A DNA stretch of 64,000 nt, from NCBI RefSeq assembly GCF_009708175.1, contig NZ_WMBB01000009.1, forward strand, positions 62,001-126,000. The letters are read 5' to 3'. Each line of letters starts with the position of its first letter. Within the stretch, counting starts at the first letter, position 1. The position numbers were made by a program, and so were the translations under genes. The stretch is from Nocardia aurantiaca (GTDB lineage: Bacteria > Actinomycetota > Actinomycetes > Mycobacteriales > Mycobacteriaceae). The notes below the pieces were generated by a model, which had not been told where the DNA came from, made no database searches, and saw only the letters and a program-made list of their open reading frames with translations. Positions 42,191 to 52,837 of the stretch are shown piece after piece.

Positions 42191-42232
42191 ATGAACGATG
42201 AGACGGAGGAACCGTGGCCCTTCCCCAGCTGA
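42191..42232 (+). CDS. Possible 13-residue upstream reading frame overlapping mihF
   Basis: ATG 42191 opens a frame of 13 codons ([13 protein letters not shown]) that ends at TGA 42230-42232, 19 bp inside mihF in another frame. GGAGG lies 11 nt before the ATG. The mihF ribosome site GGAGG (42205-42209) is inside this frame, so translation of it could affect mihF. It is in frame with a longer open stretch that starts at 41879, which has no homology. Weak evidence; it may be chance. Confidence 0.3.
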   Translation: MNDETEEPWPFPS

Positions 42233-42537
42233 CTGACGAGCAGCGCGCCGCTGCTTTGGAGAAGGCGGCTGCCGCTCGCCGCGCTCGGGCGGAGCTCAAG
42301 GAGCGCTTGAAGCGTGGCGGCACCGATCTGAAGACGGTCCTTGCCGATGCCGAGAAGGACGAAGTCCTCGGCAAGATGAAGGTTTCGGCTCTGCTCGAGG
42401 CTCTGCCGAAGGTTGGCAAGGTCAAGGCGGCCGAGATCATGAGCGAACTGGAGATCGCTCCCACCCGCCGCCTGCGCGGACTGGGCGACCGGCAGCGCAA
42501 GGCGCTGCTGGCCCGGTTCGACTTCAGCGCCGAATAA
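42214..42537 (+). CDS. mihF: Mycobacterial-type integration host factor
   Basis: mIHF is a small basic nucleoid protein of actinobacteria that bends DNA and is needed for phage L5 integration and for chromosome shaping. The 107-aa protein has [30 protein letters not shown], then [54 protein letters not shown], which is the helix-two-turn-helix region. GTG 42214 has GGAGG 4 nt upstream and gives the short form, the one shown to be real in mycobacteria. gmk starts 7 bp after its stop; this pairing is conserved. Confidence 0.96.
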   Translation: MALPQLTDEQRAAALEKAAAARRARAELKERLKRGGTDLKTVLADAEKDEVLGKMKVSALLEALPKVGKVKAAEIMSELEIAPTRRLRGLGDRQRKALLARFDFSAE

Positions 42538-42544
42538 TCCGAGG

Positions 42545-43518
<974 letters not shown>

Positions 43519-43525
43519 TCCAGCG

Positions 43526-44746
43526 GTGACCCGAATCGTCGTCGGAGTCGGCGGCGGTATCGCCGCCTACAAAAGCTGCAACCTCGTGCGCCGGTTCACC
43601 GAAACCGGGCACGAGGTTCGTGTCATTCCCACCGAGTCGGCGCTGCAATTCGTCGGTAAGGCCACCTTCGAGGCGTTGTCCGGCCATTCCGTGCACACCG
43701 GTGTCTTCGCCGATGTGCCGGACGTGCCGCACGTGCGCCTCGGCCAGGAGGCCGACCTGGTCGTCATCGCCCCCGCCACCGCGGACCTCATGGCTCGCGC
43801 CGCGCAGGGCCGCGCCGACGATCTGCTCACCGCGACGTTGCTGACCGCGCGCTGCCCCATCCTCTTCGCCCCGGCCATGCACACCGAGATGTGGGAGCAC
43901 CCGGCCACCCGGGCGAACGTGGCGACGCTGCGCGCGCACGGGGCCGTGGTCATGGAACCCGCCTCGGGCCGCCTGACCGGGACCGACACCGGCCCGGGCC
44001 GACTGCCCGAGCCGGAGGAGATCTTCGGCTTGGCCCGGCTGCTGCTCGAACGCGCCGACGCCATGCCGCGCGACCTCGAAGGCCGCCGCATCGTGGTGTC
44101 CGCGGGCGGCACCCGGGAGCCGCTGGATCCCGTTCGCTTCCTGGGCAATCGGAGTTCCGGCAAGCAGGGCTACGCGCTCGCCCGCCTGGCCGCCCAGCGT
44201 GGCGCGCAGGTGACGCTGATCGCGGGCAATACCATCGGACTCGAACCGCCGGCCGCGGTCGAGGTTGTGCACGTGACCACCGCCGAACAGTTGAAGGTGG
44301 CCGTCGACAAGCACTCGCTGGGTGCGGACGCGGTCATCATGGCCGCGGCGGTGGCCGACTTCCGTCCGGTGAACGTGGCGGCGGCTAAGATCAAAAAGGG
44401 TGCGGGAGAACCGGATTCGATCGCACTCGCCAAGACACCGGATATCCTGGCCGGGTTGGTGCAGGCCCGTCGCGACGGGCACCTACCGGGCACCGCGATC
44501 GTCGGCTTCGCCGCCGAGACCGGGGACGAGCACGCCGATGTGCTCACCCACGCCCGGGCCAAACTGGCCCGCAAAGGCTGCGACCTGCTGGTCGTGAACG
44601 CCGTCGGAGAGGGGAAGGCCTTCGAGGTCGACACCAACGACGGCTGGTTGCTCGGCGCCGACGGCACCGAGATCGCCCTGGACCATGGGTCCAAGGCACT
44701 GCTGGCTAGCCGGGTGCTGGACGCACTCGGCCCCTTGCTCCGCTGA
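43526..44746 (+). CDS. coaBC: Bifunctional phosphopantothenoylcysteine decarboxylase/synthetase
   Basis: CoaBC makes 4'-phosphopantetheine for CoA in two steps. The 406-aa protein has the flavin-binding CoaC half (IVVGVGGGIAAYKSCNLVRRF; active-site His in VPHVRLGQEADLVVIAPATADLMAR; PAMHTEMW where many bacteria have PAMNxxMW). The CTP-using CoaB half starts at about residue 190 with RRIVVSAGGTREPLDPVRFLGNRSSGKQGYALA, followed by KIKKG. The His in PAMH is also found in actinobacterial relatives as far as I recall. It is followed by a 215-bp gap with an inverted repeat and the metK promoter. Confidence 0.96.
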   Translation: MTRIVVGVGGGIAAYKSCNLVRRFTETGHEVRVIPTESALQFVGKATFEALSGHSVHTGVFADVPDVPHVRLGQEADLVVIAPATADLMARAAQGRADDLLTATLLTARCPILFAPAMHTEMWEHPATRANVATLRAHGAVVMEPASGRLTGTDTGPGRLPEPEEIFGLARLLLERADAMPRDLEGRRIVVSAGGTREPLDPVRFLGNRSSGKQGYALARLAAQRGAQVTLIAGNTIGLEPPAAVEVVHVTTAEQLKVAVDKHSLGADAVIMAAAVADFRPVNVAAAKIKKGAGEPDSIALAKTPDILAGLVQARRDGHLPGTAIVGFAAETGDEHADVLTHARAKLARKGCDLLVVNAVGEGKAFEVDTNDGWLLGADGTEIALDHGSKALLASRVLDALGPLLR

Positions 44747-44764
44747 AGCCTCGGCACCGCAGGG

Positions 44765-44819
44765 TCAGACAGTTGACGGCTCCGTCCGATGTCGTCGACG
44801 TATCGCCGCAACTGTCTGA
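44765..44819. promoter_or_regulatory. Perfect 11-bp inverted repeat between coaBC and metK
   Basis: TCAGACAGTTG (44765-44775) and CAACTGTCTGA (44809-44819) pair perfectly around a 33-nt loop that itself has GTCGTCGAC. It starts 19 bp after the coaBC stop. It may be a terminator without U-tract or a control element for metK. I do not recognise a SAM riboswitch. Confidence 0.55.
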
Positions 44820-44890
44820 GTCGCAATGTGTTCGTCACGGTGGCAGCTCGCCCCTGTGACGGACATATTGGAATAACCTGAGACAAAGGG

Positions 44891-44918
44891 TTGTGCGATG
44901 CAGCGGAGACGCTACTGT
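44891..44918 (+). promoter_or_regulatory. Candidate metK promoter
   Basis: TTGTGC (44891-44896) and TACTGT (44913-44918) are spaced by 16 bp, so transcription would start at about 44925, giving a leader of about 37 nt. Confidence 0.45.
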
Positions 44919-44961
44919 CGCAGGCCGATACGAGAAACCCGTTGAGGGAGAGGGAACAACT

Positions 44962-46176
44962 GTGCGCACGTCTGGCAGCCGCCTATTCACCAGTGAGTCG
45001 GTGACCGAGGGTCACCCCGACAAGATCTGTGATGCCATCAGCGATTCCATCCTCGACGCGTTGCTCGCGGCCGATCCGCGCAGCCGGGTCGCGGTGGAGA
45101 CCCTGGTGACCACGGGTCAGGTGCACGTGGCCGGTGAGGTCACCACCTCGGCTTACGCCGATATCCCGACCATCGTCCGCGAGAAGGTCCTGGAGATCGG
45201 ATACGACTCCTCCGCAAAAGGTTTCGACGGCGCGTCCTGCGGCGTGAACGTCGCCATCGGCGCCCAGTCGCCGGATATCGCTCAGGGAGTGGACACCTCG
45301 CACGAGGCTCGCGTGGGTGGCGAGGACGACGAGATTGCGCGTCAGGGCGCGGGCGATCAGGGTCTGATGTTCGGCTACGCCACCATCGAGACTCCGGAGC
45401 TCATGCCGCTGCCGATCTCGTTGGCGCACAAGCTGTCTCGCCGCCTGACCGAGGTCCGCAAGTCCGGTGTGCTGCCGTACCTGCGTCCCGACGGCAAGAC
45501 CCAGGTCACCATCGAGTACGACGGCTCAATCCCCAAGCGCCTCGACACCGTGGTCATCTCGACCCAGCACGCGGCCGATATCGACCTGGACAACCTGCTC
45601 ACCCCGGACATCCGTGAGAAGGTCGTCGACGCGGTGCTGTCCGAGCTGCAGCTGCCCAACCCCCTCGATACCTCCAATGTCCGGCTGCTGGTGAACCCGA
45701 CCGGCAAGTTCGTGCTCGGTGGCCCCATGGGCGACGCGGGCCTGACCGGCCGCAAGATCATCGTCGACACCTACGGCGGCATGGCCCGCCACGGTGGCGG
45801 CGCCTTCTCCGGCAAGGACCCGTCGAAGGTCGACCGCTCGGCCGCCTACGCCATGCGCTGGGTCGCCAAGAACGTCGTCGCCGCCGGCCTGGCCGAGCGG
45901 GTCGAGGTCCAGGTCGCCTACGCCATCGGCAAGGCCGCGCCTGTCGGCCTGTTCGTCGAGACCTTCGGCACCGAGCTGATCGACCCGATCAAGATCTCCG
46001 ATGCCATCGGTCAGGTCTTCGACCTGCGTCCCGGCGCGATCATCCGCGACCTGGACCTGCTGCGCCCGATCTACGCGCCGACCGCTGCCTACGGGCACTT
46101 CGGCCGCACCGACGTCGATCTGCCGTGGGAGCGCACCGACCGCGCGGAGAAGCTGCGCGCGGCCGCCGGGCTGTAA
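44962..46176 (+). CDS. metK: S-adenosylmethionine synthetase
   Basis: MetK forms SAM from methionine and ATP. The 404-aa protein has [28 protein letters not shown] at the start with the His, Asp and Lys of the active site. [12 protein letters not shown] and the P-loop-like [23 protein letters not shown] are signatures 1 and 2. GTG 44962 has AGGGA upstream; the longer reading from 44893 runs through the promoter. The end has [17 protein letters not shown]. It precedes priA with an abutting TTG or a more likely GTG about 100 bp on. Confidence 0.97.
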   Translation: MRTSGSRLFTSESVTEGHPDKICDAISDSILDALLAADPRSRVAVETLVTTGQVHVAGEVTTSAYADIPTIVREKVLEIGYDSSAKGFDGASCGVNVAIGAQSPDIAQGVDTSHEARVGGEDDEIARQGAGDQGLMFGYATIETPELMPLPISLAHKLSRRLTEVRKSGVLPYLRPDGKTQVTIEYDGSIPKRLDTVVISTQHAADIDLDNLLTPDIREKVVDAVLSELQLPNPLDTSNVRLLVNPTGKFVLGGPMGDAGLTGRKIIVDTYGGMARHGGGAFSGKDPSKVDRSAAYAMRWVAKNVVAAGLAERVEVQVAYAIGKAAPVGLFVETFGTELIDPIKISDAIGQVFDLRPGAIIRDLDLLRPIYAPTAAYGHFGRTDVDLPWERTDRAEKLRAAAGL

Positions 46177-46278
46177 TTGACCGGCACCTCACCACTGTCG
46201 ACGGGAGCGTCGGGCACGGAGACCACCTCCGAGCCCGACGCTCCCGCCAATCGCGGGGAAGTGGAGGAGCGCGTTGGC

Positions 46279-48711
46279 GTGTCGCGCCCCATCGCCCGGG
46301 TCCTGCCCCTCCTCGAACCCGCCCACCTGGACCGGGATTTCGACTACCTCGTCCCGCCCGAGATGGACGGCCTCGCCCAACCCGGCGTCCGGGTCCGAGT
46401 CCGCTTCTCCGGCCGCCTCGTCGACGGCTACCTCCTCGAACGCCTCGAAAAGTCCGACCACACAGGCAAACTCGTCCGCCTCGAACGCGTCGTCTCCGGC
46501 GAACGAGTCCTCACCCCCGAAATCCTGAAACTGGTCACCGCCGTCGCCGCACGCTACGCCGGCACCCGAGCCGATGTCCTCCGCCTCGCCATTCCACCCC
46601 GACACGCCAAGGTCGAATCCGAGGGCACCGAAAAGCCCGAGCACACTTCGAAGAAGGGCCCGGGTGCCGCCGCTGACGCGGCCACATCCGCGACGCTTGG
46701 AACCGCTGAACACAGCGCTGTGCGCCCCGGTCCGCACATCGGTGTGTCAGGACAGGGACCCGGGGGGCCGGGTTGTCCCGCCCAAGGTCGCGTCGCGGGC
46801 GGCGCATCCGGTGGCGCTGGGGGAAACGGCGCAACCGCTGACCCGATTCGCGACAGCGACGCGTGCGGCACGGGTGAGGTGACTCGTGCCGCGGACGTCG
46901 AGTCGGCGTCGGTGCCTGCGAGGGGCCACGCGGGAGCCGTCGACGCGATCGCGCAGGGTGATCCGATTGCCGGTGCGCCCGGGGCCGGCGTCCATTCGAC
47001 GGCTCCGGTGGCCGCGTTGGTTCCGACGGGAGAGTTGGGGCAGCAGCCGGCGGCTGCTGCTTCTCGGACGTTGTCCGCCGAGTTCCCGGCGTGGGGGCGG
47101 TATGTGCATGGTCATTCGTTCTCGAATGCGCTGGCGGTGGGGCGGGGGCCGCGGGCCGGATGGCAAGCGTTGCCGGGGGAAGACTGGGGGCGGCGGCTGG
47201 CGGAGCTGGCGGCGGTGACCGTCAGGGGTGGGCGTAGTGCGGTGATCATGGTGCCGGATCAGCGGGATCTGGATCGGGTGCTCGCGGAATGCGTCACGCT
47301 CGTGGGTGAATTGGCGGTCGGGCTGGCGGCGGGATTGGGGCCCGCGGCGCGGTATCGGCGGTGGCTGTCGGTGTTGCGTGGGAACGCGCGGGTGGTGGTG
47401 GGGACGCGGAGTGCGGTGTTCTCGCCCGTGAAAGATCTCGGGCTCATTGCTCTGTGGGATGACGGGGACTCCACGTTCGCCGAACCGCGGTCGCCGTATC
47501 CGCATGCGCGGGAAGTGGCCATGCTGCGGGCGCACGAGACCGGGGCCGCGTTCCTGGCGGGTGGGTTCTCGCGGACGGCCGAGGTGCAGGCGATCGTCGA
47601 ATCGGGGTGGGCACACGATCTGCTCGCGGATCGGACGGTGTTGCGGCAGGCCATGCCCCGCATCACCGCGCCCGGTGATACCGATGCCGCGCTGGAGCGG
47701 GATCCGATCGCACAGGCCATTCGTATCCCGGCCGTGGCGTTCATGGAGGCGCGCAAGGCGCTCGAGGCGGGTGGGCCGGTGCTGGTTCAGGTGCCGCGGC
47801 GCGGATATATTCCGGCGCTATCGTGCGCCAAGTGCCGGACTCCGGCTCGCTGCCGCCACTGCAACGGGCCTTTGGCGCTGCCGGACACCGCCCCGGCGTC
47901 ACGTGGCGCTTTGCGCAGCGGGCGAGGAGGCGTCGCAGAGGCGCAGAGCCCGGCCTGTCGATGGTGCGGAATCACCGAGGCGGCCTTTCGCTGCGGTGTG
48001 TGCGGGTCGCGGGCACTGCGGGCCGTCGTGATCGGCGCTTCGCGTACGGCCGAGGAGTTGGGGCGGGCGTTTCCCGGTGTGCCCCTACGGGGTTCGGGCG
48101 GGTCTTCGGTTCTGAGCACGGTCCCGGAAGGGCCGCAGATCGTGGTGTCGACCATCGGCGCGGAACCTCGGGTGCCCGGTGGCTACGCCGTCGCCATGCT
48201 CCTGGACGGCTGGGCACTGCTGGGTCGCGCCGATCTGCGCGCCGCAGAGGACGCTCTGCGGCGCTGGATGTCGGCCGCGGCGCTGGTGCGTCCCGACGGC
48301 CGGGTCATCGTCATGGCGGATGCCGCGCTGCCGACGGTGCAGGCGCTGGTGCGCTGGGATCCGGTGTGGCACGCCAGTTTCGAGCTCGAGCAGCGTAGCG
48401 AGGTGCGGTTCCCGCCCGCGGTCCGCTTCGTCGCCATCGACGGCACCGCGGATTCTATCGCCGAATTGCTCGGCGAGGCACAGCTTCCCGGCGGCGTCGA
48501 AATCCTGGGCCCGGTGCCGCTGCCGCCGGGTGCGCGAAAACCGTTCTCGTCCGGCGATTCTCCCGCCGAGGTGGAGCGAATCATTCTGCGCGCCGATCGC
48601 GCCACGGGTTCGGCCCTGTCCCGCGCGCTCACCGTGGCTCAGGCCGTCCGCAGCACCCACCGCTCCGACGCGCCCCTGCGCGTCCAGATCGACCCCATCG
48701 ACATCGGCTGA
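46279..48711 (+). CDS. priA: Primosomal protein PriA, helicase-dead actinobacterial form
   Basis: PriA binds branched DNA to restart replication. The 810-aa protein has the 3'-DNA-binding domain PIARVLPLLEPAHLDRDFDYLVPPEM. All eight zinc Cys are present in LSCAKC, CRHC, CRWC and CGVC. But the Walker A region reads LPGEDWGRRLAEL in place of GVTGSGKTE, and the DEEH box reads LWDDGDSTFAEP, so ATPase and helicase activity is unlikely, as is known for actinobacterial PriA. A Gly/Ala/Pro-rich insert of about 145 residues lies at about 120-265. GTG 46279 has GGAGGAG 9 nt upstream; TTG 46177 next to the metK stop would add 34 residues. Confidence 0.9.
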   Translation: MSRPIARVLPLLEPAHLDRDFDYLVPPEMDGLAQPGVRVRVRFSGRLVDGYLLERLEKSDHTGKLVRLERVVSGERVLTPEILKLVTAVAARYAGTRADVLRLAIPPRHAKVESEGTEKPEHTSKKGPGAAADAATSATLGTAEHSAVRPGPHIGVSGQGPGGPGCPAQGRVAGGASGGAGGNGATADPIRDSDACGTGEVTRAADVESASVPARGHAGAVDAIAQGDPIAGAPGAGVHSTAPVAALVPTGELGQQPAAAASRTLSAEFPAWGRYVHGHSFSNALAVGRGPRAGWQALPGEDWGRRLAELAAVTVRGGRSAVIMVPDQRDLDRVLAECVTLVGELAVGLAAGLGPAARYRRWLSVLRGNARVVVGTRSAVFSPVKDLGLIALWDDGDSTFAEPRSPYPHAREVAMLRAHETGAAFLAGGFSRTAEVQAIVESGWAHDLLADRTVLRQAMPRITAPGDTDAALERDPIAQAIRIPAVAFMEARKALEAGGPVLVQVPRRGYIPALSCAKCRTPARCRHCNGPLALPDTAPASRGALRSGRGGVAEAQSPACRWCGITEAAFRCGVCGSRALRAVVIGASRTAEELGRAFPGVPLRGSGGSSVLSTVPEGPQIVVSTIGAEPRVPGGYAVAMLLDGWALLGRADLRAAEDALRRWMSAAALVRPDGRVIVMADAALPTVQALVRWDPVWHASFELEQRSEVRFPPAVRFVAIDGTADSIAELLGEAQLPGGVEILGPVPLPPGARKPFSSGDSPAEVERIILRADRATGSALSRALTVAQAVRSTHRSDAPLRVQIDPIDIG

Positions 48712-48807
48712 GCGCTCGCGCGCCCTCGCCAGACGGGACCAATGGCCCGCCGATCAGGGTCTTCGTCATCGATTCCCCGGTGGTCACGTCGGGGCATAGT
48801 CATCGGC

Positions 48808-49032
48808 ATGAACACGAATCCGACCGCGGTTTCCCGAACCGATCAGATCGAGCGCAGGCTGCTCGGAGTGCCCTGTGATGTGTGGTGGTCCTGCCAGGAC
48901 GCGGCCTACCTCGCCTTCAGTCCGCAGTTTCCCGGCCTGGTGTGCGCCGACGCGTGGTCCTCGCTCGGGGCGATCAACCGCCTCGAGAACGAGATTCGCC
49001 GCGTTCTGATGACCGAGCCCGTCCCCGCCTGA
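48808..49032 (+). CDS. Small hypothetical protein
   Basis: A 74-aa protein that I do not recognise. It has a polar start with an ERRLLGVPCDVWW stretch, CQDAAYLAFSPQFPGLVCADAWSSLGAINRLENEIRRVL and two Cys about 10 and 26 residues apart. The pattern of aromatic and small residues suggests a compact folded domain. The ATG 48808 is preferred as longer readings have no support. It is convergent with a MarR gene that ends 14 bp after it. Codon bias is like that of neighbours, so it is probably a real gene. Confidence 0.5.
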   Translation: MNTNPTAVSRTDQIERRLLGVPCDVWWSCQDAAYLAFSPQFPGLVCADAWSSLGAINRLENEIRRVLMTEPVPA

Positions 49033-49046
49033 ATCCCGAAACCGCC

Positions 49047-49484
49047 TCAGTCCCCGACGATCTCGTCCCGGGGAAGACCGGCCAGCGCGGTGAGCGCGTT
49101 GAGGAAGCCGCGGCGGTCGGCGGCCGGGAGCTTGCCGAGGAGGCGGTCTTCCTGCATCTGGATCTCGGCCTGCGCCGCATCGCGGAGTCGGCGGCCCTCG
49201 GGGGTCAGGGCGAGCAGCCGGGCGCGACGGTCGGCCGGATCCGGGTGGCGTTCGATGAGGCCGCGTTCCTGGAGATCGTCGAGCACCGCGATGATGCGCG
49301 TCTTGTCCGCGCCGATTTCCTGGGCCAGCACGCCCTGACCGCGCGCGGGCCCCTCGTCCAGATGCAGCAGCACGACATAGGCCCACATGGTGAGGCCGTG
49401 GGCGGCCAGTACCGGTTGCTCGGCCGCCATGAGGGCGCGGCCCAGGGGGACGATCATGGCTGCCAAGTCCGGACGGTCTGTCAT
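49047..49484 (-). CDS. MarR-family transcriptional regulator
   Basis: A 145-aa MarR-type repressor. The winged helix is MWAYVVLLHLDEGPARGQGVLAQEIGADKTRIIAVLDDLQERGLIERHPDPADRRARLLALTPEGRRLRDAA, which holds the wing motif DPxDRRxRxLxLTxxG. The ATG 49484 begins MTDRPDLAAM; longer readings reach back into the spacer with no homology. It lies 163 bp after the NmrA-type gene on the same strand and may control a gene elsewhere or the nearby oxidoreductase. Such proteins respond to phenolic or oxidant ligands. Confidence 0.9.
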   Translation of the reverse strand: MTDRPDLAAMIVPLGRALMAAEQPVLAAHGLTMWAYVVLLHLDEGPARGQGVLAQEIGADKTRIIAVLDDLQERGLIERHPDPADRRARLLALTPEGRRLRDAAQAEIQMQEDRLLGKLPAADRRGFLNALTALAGLPRDEIVGD

Positions 49485-49647
49485 GCGGACAAGACTAGGC
49501 GGCGCGCCCATGCGGCCTCTCTCGATGATGTCCGCGCGGGTCGAAATGGTGTCGGCGTCGAATGTTTCGGGCCATCGCACGAATCGGCGCATGCCCCGCT
49601 CCGACTCCCACACCGAGATCGACCCGCCGCGGAATTTCAACGGTGTT

Positions 49648-50502
49648 TCAGCGGTTTGAGCGGAAGGCGGGAGCGACGCGCACCGCCCATTCGGCATACG
49701 CCGTCGCCGGCCGCCGCAGCACCCGCTCGACATCCCCGCTGACCAGCTGCTCCTCGCGCGTCGGTTCACCCAGGATCGTGAGGGTGTGGTCCGCGACGGA
49801 TCCCGGCATGAAGCGCAGCATGTTCACCCGCGCTTGCTCGCGGGTGAGCTCCACGAACCGCAACGGCTCCCCGAGTGCGGCCGCCAGCGCCTGTGCCTGT
49901 TGCCGTGGGGTGACGAGTTCCGGGCCGGTGACGGTGTACGCCCGCCGATCATGGCCGTCTTCCCGCAGCGCGGCCGCGGCCATGGCCGCGATATCGCGCG
50001 GATCCACCTGCGGCAGACCGACATCCCCGAACGGCGCGGGAATCATCCGCTCGGCCCGCACCGGCTCGATCCAGGCGAAGGTATTGGTGAAGAACCCGCC
50101 CGGCCGCAGCACCGTCCACTCCAGATCCGACGCGGCCAGGGCCTGCTCGAACTCCAGCGTGCGCGCGTAGCCGTCGCTCCCCGGCCGGGTCGCCGCGCCC
50201 TGCGAGGACAGGAACACCACTCGCCGAACACCCTCTGCCGCAATAGTTTTCAGAACCTCGGCGGGAGCGGGTCCCTCGACCAACTGCGGGCCGGTAATGA
50301 GCAGGAACAGCGCCCGCGCACCCGCCACCGCCTCCGCCAGCTTGTCCGGATCCCCGATGTCCGCCCGACGATGCTCCGCGCCCTCGGGCAGATTCACCGG
50401 CTTCTCACCCCGCGATACCGCGACCACTTTCTCTCCGGCCTCCGCGAGTTCCCGCATGAGAGCGCTGCCGACATTTCCGGTTGCGCCGGTCACCACGATC
50501 AT
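49648..50502 (-). CDS. NmrA-like NAD(P)-binding protein
   Basis: A 284-aa atypical short-chain dehydrogenase. The dinucleotide loop MIVVTGATGNVGSALMREL is at the very start. The active-site Tyr-xxx-Lys is not evident, so it groups with NmrA/HSCARG proteins and NAD(P)H:quinone reductases such as QorB. RRVVFLSSQGA, WTVLRPGGFFTNTF and QVDPRDIAAMAAAAL are typical. AGGAGT lies before the ATG. The gene is divergent from a TetR gene; one of two operators lies 12 bp upstream of its start, so it is very likely repressed by that TetR protein. A redox-sensing or quinone-reducing role is probable. Confidence 0.85.
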   Translation of the reverse strand: MIVVTGATGNVGSALMRELAEAGEKVVAVSRGEKPVNLPEGAEHRRADIGDPDKLAEAVAGARALFLLITGPQLVEGPAPAEVLKTIAAEGVRRVVFLSSQGAATRPGSDGYARTLEFEQALAASDLEWTVLRPGGFFTNTFAWIEPVRAERMIPAPFGDVGLPQVDPRDIAAMAAAALREDGHDRRAYTVTGPELVTPRQQAQALAAALGEPLRFVELTREQARVNMLRFMPGSVADHTLTILGEPTREEQLVSGDVERVLRRPATAYAEWAVRVAPAFRSNR

Positions 50503-50513
50503 CTGTCACTCCT

Positions 50514-50586
50514 GAGTTAGTTGGCTGACTAACTCGAACATAGGACGCTCGGCCGGTGTTGTCTATAGTTAGTTATGTGACTAACT
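50514..50586. promoter_or_regulatory. Two TetR operators between NmrA-like gene and tetR
   Basis: GAGTTAGT-TGGCTG-ACTAACTC (50514-50535) and AGTTAGT-TATGTG-ACTAACT (50567-50586) share the form AGTTAGT-N6-ACTAACT. The first is next to the NmrA-like start, and the second covers the tetR start codon. The centres are 52 bp apart, about five helical turns. Confidence 0.82.
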
Positions 50587-51170
50587 CAGTGGCGTGGGCG
50601 GCGACCCCGAAAGCTGGAAAGCGCGAGCGGCTCGCGGACGCGGCGGCCAAGGTCTTCCACGAACAGGGCGTGGAGAAGACGACCATCGCCGATATCGCGC
50701 GGGCCGCTGAGGTGCCGGTGGGCAACGTGTACTACTACTTCAAGACCAAGGATCAGCTGGTCCAGGCGGCGATCAGCGCCCACGCCCGCACCGCCGAGGA
50801 GATCATCGCGGCCCTGGAGCAGCTCGACGCCCCGGCCGAACGGTTGAAGGCACTGGTCCGCGGCTGGGTCGAGCAGCGCGAGCTCGCCGCCCAATTCGGT
50901 TGCCCCTCGGGCTCTCTCGCCACCGAACTGGACAAGCGCGCCGACGGCCTGGACCGCGAACTCGCCGATGTCATGCGCGGCCTACTGGACTGGATCGACG
51001 CCCAGTTCGCCGCCATGGGCCGCACCGACTCCCGCGAGCTGGCCGTCGCCCTCCTGGCCGCCTATCAGGGAATCTCCGTGCTCACCAACACCTTCCGCGA
51101 GCCGGCCATGATGGAAACCGAGGGCGCGCGCCTGCAACGCTGGATCGACTCGCTCGTCCCCGCGACCTGA
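50577..51170 (+). CDS. TetR-family repressor, divergent from NmrA-like gene
   Basis: A 197-aa TetR-type regulator. The HTH is RLADAAAKVFHEQGVEKTTIADIARAAEVPVGNVYYYFKTKDQLV, and the C-terminal domain has GCPSGSLATELDKRADGLD and LLAAYQGISVLTNTF, close to the TetR_C_33/YcdC-like group with a conserved CPxGxL. GTG 50577 lies inside the second operator. GTG 50589 is a possible alternative. It should repress itself and the NmrA-like gene. The Cys in FGCPSGS could sense oxidants or electrophiles; this is inference. Confidence 0.9.
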   Translation: MTNSVAWAATPKAGKRERLADAAAKVFHEQGVEKTTIADIARAAEVPVGNVYYYFKTKDQLVQAAISAHARTAEEIIAALEQLDAPAERLKALVRGWVEQRELAAQFGCPSGSLATELDKRADGLDRELADVMRGLLDWIDAQFAAMGRTDSRELAVALLAAYQGISVLTNTFREPAMMETEGARLQRWIDSLVPAT

Positions 51171-51511
51171 ACTCCCCGGCGGGCAGCCGGATGGCCGCGT
51201 CGCGGTGAGCAGCAGTATCTCGCCCGACGCGGTAAGAGATGCGTGTCAGTGCTATCGGCCGGCTGGGGCAGGCGGCGAGTTTCCGCCGACCGGTCGAGCG
51301 CCGTCGATGCCCGAGCTTCATCGCGGGGCGGCTGGAAAAATCGGCGTGATCCGTGGCGGAGGAGTGCCGTCGGAGACGGTGGGTGGTCTCGCGCGGGCGG
51401 TGACGTCGATCCCTCGGTAGTCGACGAGCGCCCGGTGTCGCCGTGCGCATCGGACCATGGCCGGGTGGCGGCCGGGGGTGCGAGGTTATGAGGTCGTTCG
51501 GTGGATCGAGG
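51171..51511. other. Intergenic region, nothing recognised
   Basis: About 340 bp between the convergent tetR and ABC-ATPase genes. No supported reading frame and no clear terminator hairpin. Confidence 0.4.
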
Positions 51512-52309
<798 letters not shown>

Positions 52310-52498
52310 GGGTTCACCCTAGCAAAGTCCTCAGACAAGTTGAGGAGTGGCGGCCTTGCGGATCCTTCTCGATCGGATGTGGATGCCCTAGCTCGACACC
52401 GGCGACGTGCACCGGCACTGACCGCGGCAGGTCTGCGCGTCGGCTTGGCCGGGTATATCGCCTTCGGCATCCGCCCCCCGCGGTGACCGCGGCATTGA

Positions 52499-52735
52499 TA
52501 CATCGCCGACTTCGCACTGTCTTTCGAAGTCGGCGCCGTCGAGCGCGATACGCGCATCGTCCAATCGGTCCTCGGCAATCTCGGCGTGGCCGCGCACATG
52601 GTCGGCCACAGTGGCGACGCCGACGGCGGTGCCCCTTGGCTGTGCATTCGCCCAGGTGGATGCCCCGCTGCCGACGGCAGATCGTTCGTCCGGGCTGTGG
52701 GAGGCCGTACGCGGCCTTGTCTCTTGACCGCCTGA
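52499..52735 (+). pseudogene. Possible gene fragment of unknown family
   Basis: A 78-codon open frame without a start has strong GC bias at third positions and reads ADFALSFEVGAVERDTRIVQ, SVLGNLGVAAHMVGHSGDAD and so on up to a TGA at 52733. It looks like the C-terminal part of a once coding gene. I do not recognise the family, and the opposite strand is also open. The region 52,310-52,498 before it holds nothing that I can support. Confidence 0.3.
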
Positions 52736-52776
52736 AATAGAAACAGCATGTGATTCGCATCACCTTGTCTTGGATA

Positions 52777-52804
52777 TGTTGTCGATATATCGTCGATATC
52801 AACA
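52777..52804. promoter_or_regulatory. Dyad operator upstream of padR
   Basis: TGTTG (52777-52781) and CAACA (52800-52804) flank the palindrome CGATATATCG (52783-52792) and a further TCGATAT. AT-rich dyads with a central ATAT are usual for PadR regulators. The site lies 34-61 bp before the padR ATG and is a likely autoregulatory operator. Confidence 0.6.
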
Positions 52805-52837
52805 AACGCAACGACGAGCCTTGAAGGAGGCACGACC

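Noticed and set aside
44747-44961. SAM riboswitch before metK
   Set aside because: No SAM-I, II or IV core elements are recognisable; only a simple inverted repeat is seen.
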